Origin: Saccoglossus kowalevskii
Lineage: Eukaryota > Hemichordata > Enteropneusta > Harrimaniidae
Assembly: GCF_000003605.2 (NCBI RefSeq)
Contig: NW_003120922.1
Location: forward strand, 346,841-357,982
DNA: 11,142 nucleotides
Reading direction: 5' to 3'
In this document: positions 7,001-11,142 of the stretch, piece by piece
How positions within the stretch are numbered: the stretch's first letter is position 1
Layout: each line of letters begins with the position of its first letter
Position numbers and translations under genes: made by a program
The notes under the pieces: generated by a model
The model's database searches: none
Told to the model about the DNA's origin: nothing
Seen by the model: the letters and a program-made list of their open reading frames with translations, nothing else

Positions 7001-9664
7001 ACAAGCATACACGCGTTGTATACGTCTCGTGGATCTCATGTCAATCGTGACGCATTTTAATATATAGAAGTGTCATCATCGGACTCCCTATGTCACTATA
7101 AATATGCAATTTTGTAGAAACACTGATTCTTGAATAGCATAAAATTAGTCTCGAATTCAGTAAACTGGATACAGAGCTCTGTAATTACCTGATTGTTACA
7201 CATCCACATTCTGGGGCCTTCCAACGGAAAGACACCTTAGTTTTGTCGTCGTCATTTTCATTGATAATGGCGCTTGGGCATTCCTTGATCTCGCGTGCAC
7301 GAGAGTTCGTTGACTTGAGTACACCAGGCAAGCACATGATATCGTTATTTACTAAAGTCACGGTAAAGCTCTTGAAAGGCATTGAGTTCTCGTTAGAAAC
7401 AAGACCGACTACAGAAAGGAATACATCGATTAAATTGATTTCATTCACATTAATTTATTTTTATTTTTATTAAAATTTATATTAAAATATTTAAATTAAA
7501 TTGTGTCAACGTACTTGTGTGGCTCTCATATGGCGTGTAACCATTTTCCATATCGAAGAGTGTTATTTCATATATTGGACCAAAATCTTTGTCTGTTTGT
7601 TGGTTTACCTCCTGTGAGGCTCCCCTGGCCAGAGCGTCCCATGGAATGTTGGTTGGACAATTCTCAGGCACGTAACCTATGCAGAGTAACACAAACAATC
7701 AAATTTATGAAGCGATGCATGATGGGTACCAGTTTACTTAAGATATTAAAGTACCCAGATAATAAATTAAACAGATTGTTGGGTTTAAAATTCAGTGGAA
7801 CACAACAGGAAAAAAGTGAAGTGCCCGGTGGTCAATGGCGCACTGTAAATAGGTTAACTTGCGCAGGGGCGGATCCAGCAAAATGTATTGGGGGGTCCAG
7901 GCCTATAGGTCGAATATACGGGACCGTGCGATTCGGACGATGCTATGCGTAATCCAGATGCATTTTCATGCGTTTGGAGGGGGCCATGGCCCCTTTGCCC
8001 CCCCCCCCCTCTGGATCCGCCATTGAACTTGCGCCCGGACGGTACACGCGACCTCAATATAACTGAATATCGACGCGAGATACCGCGTTATGCTTGAAAT
8101 TGAACAAGGTAAAAAGGCCATGGCGTCTAAACATCTCGTGGAATTCGACGAACGCAAGAAATATTTGTTTCACGCTTAATAATATGTATATTTAATGAGG
8201 GTCAATTTTGATGGAGAAACGCCATATTCCCGACAATCTGAAAGAACGGCATTTTGACATTGCACTATAATTAATTTAAGTTCAAAGTTAAATCATTCAA
8301 TTTTGTGGCAACCTGATCTTTGAGAAGAGAATATGTATTGCATTCATCAAAATTGACCATCATCACTTGTTTAAGCGTAGAAATCCTCCCAAAAAATGTT
8401 TCACGTTTGCAAATGCCCACGCGTTGTTTAGACGCCATTACGACGTTATGGCTGTTGGGGGCGATGTGACCTTGTAAATGACGGAATATCGCTGATTGCG
8501 ATTATCTGCAGACACCGTGATAATAGAGAAGTATGGGTGAAAGGCCAAACGTGTGTGTCCCCATTTCATAATGGCACCTGATTGGTTGGAAGTTGTAATT
8601 AGGCTAAGCACGTCACTCACTGACATTGTTCAGCTTGATATCGAGATTAGATATATTACCCCTCATATCTCCCATGGTTCAGCAAAAATTCAGCAACGTT
8701 ACGCAAGATCGCTGAACCATAATTTTGAAAATGATCAAGGCATCACAATAATATTTCTACGTGGTATGTGATATGCTTTATTGAATCCAGCCACACCTCT
8801 TGATGTCAGCTTGAACACCCTTCAAAAAAAATACCATCATTACGTAAATAAGTTCAATAGACGTATCAACCCATACAAATATCAGTCAGATAACGATCTT
8901 TGCCCCTTGCCCGTAGACGGCTCTCCAGTTTTTTTTATAAGTTAGCCATTTGTATTGTTCAAAGTTTAAATTCTTATCACTGATTATCTTCGAGTTGCGG
9001 GTCATGAACACATCCTGTTATTGTGTTTTATTGATTATTGACAGAAATGTTGAGTAGCAATTCGGCTAGAAGCATCCCGCCGCGCATGTGCCTGCTGACA
9101 CTATCGTCTGCTTATCGATGTGTTTGATCAGAGAAATGCTGACGTGTCGAGTTTTTCAGAAAGCAATCAAGAACACTGCTTGAAACAAACATGTTGAAGG
9201 CCGTCGATTAATGCCCTGTCGCCGACCTGTAAACAACTTGAACATGCAGCCTTCAACGGACTCGGCTGCTGCAAATCGTAAATGAAAAGTGCTTATTTCG
9301 CTATCCTGACACTGACAACTCGCGAAATAATATCGTTAGCATCAGGAAAGTCAAAACAAAAATGCGGTAATATGTGTGCTAGTTGACCTTATAAATCGCC
9401 CCGTGAACAAACAGTCAAGTATTTCTCTAGTGTAAAGCTCCAACTGCAAGATGGACTGAAAAAACACTAAAACTATACATCTTTGTCTAGCCATTATTTC
9501 AAAAATTCGCAGTTAGCGAAAACAGTCATCATTGTAGACAAACAATTAAACTCACACCAATGTAAAAAAAACGCTAAAAAATTATCTTCTGGATTAAAAA
9601 AGAACTTACTTTCCTGCTGTGCGCCAGCAAAGGCGACAGCCAGCACCAATATCAGAATACGCAT
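177..9664 (-). CDS. Secreted multidomain protein: Reeler plus 14 cysteine modules; 12 exons, 3' end beyond the window
   Basis: Coding exons in transcript order are 9610-9664, 7515-7676, 7189-7408, 6684-6790, 6050-6112, 5641-5691, 4852-4902, 3983-4165, 1453-3875, 1152-1331, 641-851 and 177-342. Each junction is GT-AG and every phase matches (1,1,2,1,1,1,1,1,0,0,1, then 2 at the open end). The total is 3872 nt with no internal stop. The order is signal peptide (residues 1-15), Reeler domain (about 25-173), acidic mini-exons (182-236), cysteine modules (about 277-1155), acidic Ser/Glu linker (1166-1235) and a basic CCxxG domain (from about 1250). The start is the first ATG downstream of a TATA box and has A at -3. 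I infer an extracellular matrix or coelomic-fluid protein with many disulfides. No catalytic motif or transmembrane segment is visible. The gene cannot be named from the sequence, and the last exon(s) lie off the left edge. The exon model is well supported; the function is unknown. Confidence 0.88.
641..851 (-). CDS. Exon 11: acidic serine-rich linker
   Basis: It spans ttatgccag|GACTTG to TCTGAAG|GTATTG, 211 nt, phase 0 in and 1 out, residues 1166-1235. About half the residues are Glu, Asp or Ser, with no cysteine. It holds many S-x-E triplets (in TSDES, NSEER, ESSEEE, WESEEF and SSSEG), which is the recognition pattern of secretory-pathway Fam20C-type kinases. A phosphorylated, calcium-binding spacer is my inference. 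The donor GTATTG is weaker than the others, but reading on would leave the CCxxG domain out of phase. Confidence 0.78.
980..1024. repeat. (AT)n microsatellite
   Basis: A pure AT dinucleotide run of 44-45 bp lies in the intron between exons 10 and 11. It is self-complementary and probably length-variable. Length errors in assembly are possible here. Confidence 0.95.
1152..1331 (-). CDS. Exon 10: cysteine module 14, a copy of module 13
   Basis: It spans tgtcaccag|CATGTG to GAATTT|GTAAGT, 180 nt, phase 0-0, residues 1106-1165. It encodes VDQFCDTAVARTALVRG, MPERDGFPPAMCCR, then a CC-x9-C-F module. The end of exon 9 reads the same except for a few changes (N for D, I for V, K for E, S for D, L for M). 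The similarity holds at DNA level and includes the donor position, with an offset of about 298-301 bp. The exon is symmetrical, so skipping it would remove one module without a frameshift. Confidence 0.87.
1453..3875 (-). CDS. Exon 9: giant exon with cysteine modules 2-13 (and the end of module 1)
   Basis: It spans tctttccag|GTGAGG to AATACA|GTAAGT, 2423 nt, phase 1 in and 0 out, residues 298-1105. Twelve more CC doublets are each followed after nine residues (ten in one case) by Cys, then usually Phe, Met or Ile. In most modules a further Cys follows after twelve residues, in contexts such as YIDNVC, HIDNVC, RIDNMC and RIDEFC. The spacing CC-x9-C-x12-C with a later CC resembles serum albumin-family and extracellular matrix protein 1 repeats. 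This is recalled from the families, not searched. Two higher-order duplications are visible: residues YIDNVC...GRFGE against HIDNVC...GHYGE, and DPDTRF...KPMRR against DPETRF...MKRPRM. The protein is rich in Glu, Arg, Asp and Met. No enzymatic motif is seen. It is probably a rod or cluster of small disulfide-linked helical units. Confidence 0.9.
3983..4165 (-). CDS. Exon 8: acidic helix and the first cysteine module
   Basis: It spans ccttgtag|CAATAT to CTCGTGG|GTTAGT, 183 nt, phase 1-1, residues 237-297. It opens with DELIEEVETEIAMEMEY, which looks like a continuation of the mini-exon helices, then NEVCSEE and finally YPCCKLV. Joining to exon 9 gives CC-KLVGEDRRM-C-F, an exact CC-x9-C-F module. 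Module 1 is therefore split by the intron at 3876-3982, which strongly supports the junction. Upstream sequence in the same frame, reading MIEYIAWCSYVLVA, is intronic. Confidence 0.87.
4166..4851 (-). other. Intron between exons 7 and 8
   Basis: This is 686 bp of AT-rich intron. The only item of note is a degenerate exon-like block at 4425-4456 (see findings). There is no repeat and no plus-strand coding signal. Confidence 0.75.
4852..4902 (-). CDS. Exon 7: acidic mini-exon, repeat unit 3
   Basis: It spans ttttttttcag|ACGCGATG to AATATTG|GTAATT, 51 nt, phase 1-1, residues 220-236, DAMLEITDEDIDTLENI. It has the same length and donor as exon 6 and a similar protein pattern (DEDIDTLE against EEDLATLE). 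The acceptor has a strong pyrimidine tract. It is net acidic and contains no cysteine, so it probably forms a helical spacer between the Reeler domain and the cysteine modules. Confidence 0.83.
4982..5460. mobile_element. LTR-like or foldback insertion in the intron between exons 6 and 7
   Basis: The composition changes from AT-rich intron to a denser block. It holds palindromes (AATTATCTGC 4982-4991 with GCAGATAATT 5005-5014; GCACCTG 5051-5057 with CAGGTGC 5084-5090; TGGCTA-AG-TAGCCA 5072-5085). On the plus strand there is a promoter-like order of ATTGG (CCAAT box inverted, 5063-5067), GTATATAG near 5097 and AATAAA near 5371. ACTCCCGA recurs near 5147 and 5205, and AATTATTCA (5033-5041) is inverted at 5451-5459. 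This resembles a solo LTR, but I could not find matching TG...CA ends with a target duplication. The open frames on both strands resemble nothing I know. Confidence 0.35.
5502..5593. repeat. 92-bp palindromic element
   Basis: ATTGCGCCCTCTATCG (5502-5517) is inverted at 5578-5593 (CGCTAGATGGCGCAAT) with two mismatches. A T-run and a CGTCGCTGTTCGTCG stretch lie inside. It looks like a tiny terminal-inverted-repeat element or a SINE tail. A GCGCCCTC stretch also occurs near 10136. No clear target duplication is seen. Confidence 0.5.
5641..5691 (-). CDS. Exon 6: acidic mini-exon, repeat unit 2
   Basis: It spans attttttcag|AGGATG to GAAATGG|GTAATT, 51 nt, phase 1-1, residues 203-219, EDVMGMAEEDLATLEEM. 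Its closest relative in the window is exon 7: both have an acidic pair, then Leu/Ile-x-Thr-Leu-Glu, and both use GTAATT as donor. The size and phase would permit skipping without a frameshift. Confidence 0.83.
5692..6049 (-). other. Intron between exons 5 and 6
   Basis: This is 358 bp of AT-rich intron without recognisable elements. The flanking splice sites (GTAAAT donor, TTTTTTCAG acceptor) are clear. Confidence 0.75.
6050..6112 (-). CDS. Exon 5: acidic mini-exon, repeat unit 1
   Basis: It spans tgatttcag|AAATCG to GGAAAACG|GTAAAT, 63 nt and symmetrical (phase 1-1). It encodes residues 182-202, with EIDLSMLTGLTQEDLEK followed by ALEN. It contains no cysteine or proline, and Leu/Met/Ile spacing suggests an amphipathic helix. 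Exons 6 and 7 share its size class, phase and pattern: hydrophobics, then an acidic pair and a Leu-Glu end. I do not recognise the motif. A skipped copy would leave the frame intact. Confidence 0.82.
6113..6683 (-). other. Intron between exons 4 and 5, with repeated GCGCATGCGTG motifs
   Basis: This is 571 bp, less AT-rich than its neighbours. GCGCATGCGTG occurs at 6169-6179 and 6530-6540 in the same orientation and matches the NRF1-type consensus. TTTAAAGCGAGGG near 6507 is loosely inverted as CCCTCCGCTTTAAA near 6643, so the right half may be a diverged foldback insertion. No exon is visible. Confidence 0.5.
6684..6790 (-). CDS. Exon 4: end of the Reeler domain and acidic exit
   Basis: It spans ggtttccag|GGCAAC (acceptor read as tttccag|GG) to CCACAAG|GTATGT, 107 nt, phase 2 in and 1 out, residues 146-181. 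The RATV at the join continues the exon 3 strand, as in other Reeler domains (V-x-F-x-A-T-V). An acidic, aromatic stretch YMDMEDEYDSY follows, then Cys173, probably the last Reeler cysteine, and PVGMQLPQ, which looks like a linker. The phase 2 junction with exon 3 is the only one of its kind inside the N-terminal half. Confidence 0.87.
6791..7188 (-). other. Intron between exons 3 and 4
   Basis: This is 398 bp with no repeat or element that I can identify. A plus-strand open frame crossing from exon 4 into it has no supporting features. Confidence 0.7.
7189..7408 (-). CDS. Exon 3: core of the Reeler domain
   Basis: It spans ctttctgtag|TCGG to CAG|GTAATT, 220 nt, phase 1 in and 2 out, residues 73-145. 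Reeler hallmarks are visible: MPFKSFTVTLV (the family's F-x-G-F-hydrophobic strand, with Ser for Gly), Cys98 and Cys116, KVSFRWKAP (residues 130-138; the family's hydrophobic-x-W-x-A-P strand), then CVTIR running into A-T-V in exon 4. Reeler domains occur at the N-terminus of reelin, spondins/mindin and ferric-chelate-reductase-like proteins and mediate extracellular contacts. No Spond_N, DOMON or thrombospondin-1 domain follows here, so this is none of those proteins. Cys140 and Cys142 give a C-x-C that I do not recall from the family. Confidence 0.88.
7515..7676 (-). CDS. Exon 2: first part of the Reeler domain
   Basis: The acceptor is TATGCATAG... read as tgcatag|GTTACG, and the donor is ACACAA|GTACGT. 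It is 162 nt, phase 1 in and 1 out. Residues 19-72 begin SYVPENCPTN, whose Cys25 is likely the first conserved Reeler cysteine, and end GYTPYESHT. The segment with Y-E-I-T-L-F and the GYTPYESHT turn corresponds to the first strands of the domain. The frame continues into exon 3 through a split Ile codon. Confidence 0.88.
7864..8025. mobile_element. 162-bp hAT-like MITE with an 8-bp target duplication
   Basis: The left end is CAGGGGCGGATCCAG (7864-7878), and the right end is CTGGATCCGCCATTG (8011-8025), its inverted repeat with two mismatches. Both sides are flanked by AACTTGCG (7856-7863 and 8026-8033), an 8-bp direct repeat. Eight-bp duplications and terminal CA(G) are typical of the hAT superfamily. 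The GGGGCGGATCCAG end is widespread among animal elements, as I recall. The inside has G- and C-runs and no transposase, so the copy is non-autonomous. It sits in intron 1. Confidence 0.85.
8120..8438. repeat. Foldback repeat in intron 1
   Basis: Two arms of about 94 bp (8120-8213 and 8345-8438) are inverted copies. The outer 13 bp, ATGGCGTCTAAAC against GTTTAGACGCCAT, and the inner 13 bp, GTCAATTTTGATG against CATCAAAATTGAC, match perfectly. Between them the arms are diverged but alignable (CACGCTTAA against TTAAGCGTAG). The 131-bp centre carries GCCATATTC and CGGCATTTTGAC. Both blocks recur at 10522-10553, so this is a dispersed family. No coding capacity is seen. Confidence 0.7.
8674..8720. 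repeat. Hairpin in intron 1
   Basis: ATGGTTCAGC (8674-8683) is inverted perfectly at 8711-8720 with a 27-nt loop. It may be the end of a further degraded element. The rest of 8440-9609 shows only short inverted repeats (GTTGAAGGC 9193-9201 with 9249-9257) and no exon. Confidence 0.5.
9610..9664 (-). CDS. Exon 1: start codon and signal peptide
   Basis: It encodes MRILILVLAVAFAGAQQE plus one base. This is a typical secretory signal: one Arg, a run of about ten hydrophobic residues, then small residues (A-G-A) where signal peptidase would cut. The donor is GTAAGT (9609 downward), phase 1, and the split codon completed by exon 2 is Ser. The frame stays open upstream to another ATG at 9725-9727. 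A TATAAAA box at 9729-9735 puts transcription start near 9703-9707, so that ATG should not be in the mRNA. The chosen ATG has A at -3. The 5' UTR would be only about 40 nt. Confidence 0.88.
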
Positions 9665-9735
9665 GTTGTGCAGTGATTTCAAGTCGGTGAATTCTGCCGG
9701 ACTGCCTGATAGTTCACGGCCTAGCAAGTTTTATA
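9665..9735 (-). promoter_or_regulatory. Core promoter: TATA box, initiator and short 5' UTR
   Basis: Reading the minus strand, TATAAAA lies at 9729-9735. TCAGGCAGTCC follows, with initiator-like adenines at 9707 and 9703, which are 28 and 32 nt from the first T of the TATA box. This matches the normal TATA-to-start distance and leaves a 5' UTR of about 38-43 nt before the ATG at 9664-9662. The transcription start is inferred from spacing only. Confidence 0.65.
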
Positions 9736-9745
9736 AGCGTTGAAC

Positions 9746-9787
9746 AGATAGGCTATCTATCACGTGACTGTCGAAATGTCACGTGAC
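9746..9787. promoter_or_regulatory. Proximal promoter: two CACGTGAC boxes and a palindromic GATA pair
   Basis: TCACGTGAC occurs at 9760-9768, and the full palindrome GTCACGTGAC at 9778-9787. CACGTG cores at 9761 and 9780 are 19 bp apart, about two helical turns. AGATA-GGC-TATCT at 9746-9758 places two GATA sites in inverted orientation. All lie within about 85 bp upstream of the inferred start. CACGTG is bound by bHLH-zip factors (USF, MYC/MAX, MITF/TFEB; the last favour GTCACGTGAC). Which factor acts here is unknown. Confidence 0.55.
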
Positions 9788-10323
9788 AATCGGTGATTAC
9801 TGTCCGACTGGGTTCCTGTGATTTTGAGTTGATAAATTGAACAAACATATACAGATAAGAAGGAGCGGAAATTGGAGATACTTAGCTGACAGATGAACAA
9901 CGGTCGTTGCGTGACGAAAACAATAGGTATTGAAGTCTAGAAAACTTCTCCATCATAAAGTTCATTTGTCGGACATTGTGAGTCGGAAAATGTGCTTAGA
10001 CCAGCACGAAGGTCTGTGTGCATCACTTGAGGTGATATCAGTATTAGTATGATATATTCGTTACGCCCGTTACTATGATGTGTAGCTTATTGTTTACTCG
10101 AAAAGATCATCGTCCCATCAAGAAAATAGTGAATAGCGCCCTCATATGACGCCACTTGAAGATGGATGCGGCTGACACACTATGTAGAGCAATGTGACTC
10201 TGAATTTTTGAGAATCGAGTTATTGCTGCCATGGATATAAGATTGAGTATTTCCACGTAGCTCTTGTTCGTTAAGTATTTGATGGAAAACTTCTTTCAGC
10301 AAAAATGTCTAGTACTTACAAAT

Positions 10324-10670
10324 GGACCATTTTTTGTTCTCTGCGAGATCACGCATTATACGTGGAATCGAACGTAAAAACAAGAAATACGAAGATCCTA
10401 GCATCGTAGCGGCGTCCGAGCATCGCGTGGGATTCGTCAAACGCGAATGTGTTTTCGTAGTTTTTCCGTGCTATACACACTTGATGACGGTCATTTTTTG
10501 ACGAAATAAGAGCATCTCAATGCCATATTCTTGCTGAAAGATCGGCATTTTGACTTGAGCTATCAAAAAAAAAAAATAAAAAAAAAAAAATTTCAGATTC
10601 AAATCATTCGAGTTTTCCTTCCGCTCTTTTCTCGCAGACCGTGAGATCTCGCAGTGAATGGAAAATCACC
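10324..10670. repeat. Second foldback element, related to the intron 1 repeat
   Basis: CTGCGAGATC-ACG at 10341-10353 is inverted as CGTGAGATCTCGCAG at 10640-10654, with weaker similarity outward to about 10324 and 10670. The inside matches the intron 1 foldback in order and orientation: CGCGTGGG near 10424, a GGTCA block near 10489, GCCATATTC at 10522-10530, CTGAAAG then CGGCATTTTGAC at 10542-10553, and AAATCATTC at about 10601. An A-rich tract splits the last two blocks. It lies about 600 bp upstream of the gene. Confidence 0.6.
10565..10590 (+). repeat. Poly-A tract
   Basis: Two A-runs are separated by a single T inside the upstream foldback element. They sit where the intron 1 relative has ordinary AT-rich sequence, so slippage expansion or a retroposed tail is possible. 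Confidence 0.85.
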
Positions 10671-11142
10671 TTTTGTTCTCAATGTTACTAGATATGACAT
10701 TGTTAAAATTCTAACATAATAATATAGAGGGCTAAATGACTAAAACCTTTTAATTAGGAAGTGGCAGAAGACGGAAAATATTTGGAAATTTGAACAGTAA
10801 CATTGTACAATTGTCCCGTGACACCTCGAGTATTATATTGTTCTAGTTATCATTATCACAGGTAATTCCTTATCTTCACCTGCACTACAATAGTAGGTGT
10901 CACATCCTGGATGTCATGTGACCAACTTAGTGGATAGTAACTTAATAATGTATATGTTGTCAAAATAAAAAATAAATGAGTTAAACTCAACATGGGATGT
11001 TTCAGAAGTAAAGACGATTTTATATTTTTCGATTATTTATTTTTTTACCAGTATGGAAACTGTACCTGAATATTGACTTGAGCATTAACCGCTACGGTCC
11101 GGCATTATGATTTATGATCGAAGCTTGCCCTCAGTGTCCCGT

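Larger units (their letters stand above)
9788..11142. other. Upstream intergenic region
   Basis: I find no coding region on either strand. Apart from the foldback element near 10324-10670, it holds a nested palindrome at 10899-10922 (GTCACAT ... ATGTGAC around ACATCC-T-GGATGT) and AATAAA motifs near 10965, which alone do not show a neighbouring gene end. Confidence 0.6.

Noticed and set aside
6685-7050. 121-codon plus-strand open frame
   Set aside because: It is antisense to exon 4 and runs into intron without motif, promoter or splice support.
177-9664. Naming the gene as albumin, ECM1, reelin, spondin or fibulin
   Set aside because: Each shares only one part with this protein, and the total architecture fits none, so no symbol is given.
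9665-9727. Upstream in-frame ATG at 9725-9727 that would add 21 residues to the protein
   Set aside because: It overlaps the region just below the TATA box and upstream of the inferred transcription start, and the added residues would bury the signal peptide.
10311-10323. Donor-like CATTT|GTAAGTACT on the minus strand, as the end of an upstream 5' exon
   Set aside because: It sits next to a repeat element, and the gene has a good TATA promoter directly at exon 1. There is no acceptor before the ATG to pair with it.
1-11142. CRISPR arrays, bacterial operons, rRNA or a phage-type defence system
   Set aside because: Introns, a signal peptide with Reeler domain and animal-type transposons show a eukaryotic locus. 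No spaced direct repeats of CRISPR type occur.

Overview
The window looks like nuclear DNA of an animal. It is AT-rich and carries a gene split by eleven GT-AG introns, an (AT)n microsatellite, a small hAT-like transposon remnant and several foldback repeats. The protein combines a Reeler domain with disulfide-rich extracellular repeats, which suggests a metazoan. The transposon and repeat style fits a marine invertebrate such as an echinoderm, hemichordate, amphioxus or lophotrochozoan, but the sequence does not settle the lineage.

Layout: one gene on the minus strand fills most of the window. Reading right to left, 11142-9788 is upstream DNA with a foldback repeat at about 10324-10670. A compact promoter lies at about 9700-9787, with paired CACGTGAC boxes, a palindromic GATA pair, a TATAAAA box and an initiator. 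Exon 1 (9610-9664) encodes a signal peptide. Intron 1 (7677-9609) holds a 162-bp hAT-like MITE with an 8-bp target duplication and a large inverted repeat. Exons 2-4 (7515-7676, 7189-7408, 6684-6790) encode a Reeler domain. Exons 5-7 (6050-6112, 5641-5691, 4852-4902) are acidic, helix-like mini-exons that resemble one another. Exon 8 (3983-4165) and the 2423-nt exon 9 (1453-3875) encode thirteen cysteine modules of the form CC-x9-C-x12-C. Exon 10 (1152-1331) adds a fourteenth, a recent copy of the thirteenth. Exon 11 (641-851) is an acidic, serine-rich linker. Exon 12 (177-342) encodes a basic domain that begins CCxxG, like anaphylatoxin/fibulin repeats. The gene runs off the left edge in phase 2.

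The twelve exons join in a single frame with matching phases: 3872 nt, 1290 full codons plus 2 nt. The product is predicted to be a large secreted matrix or body-fluid protein. I do not recognise it as a named gene. The order signal peptide - Reeler - acidic mini-repeats - fourteen albumin/ECM1-like cysteine modules - acidic linker - CCxxG domain is one I do not know from any described family, and it is the main discovery candidate. I see no second gene.
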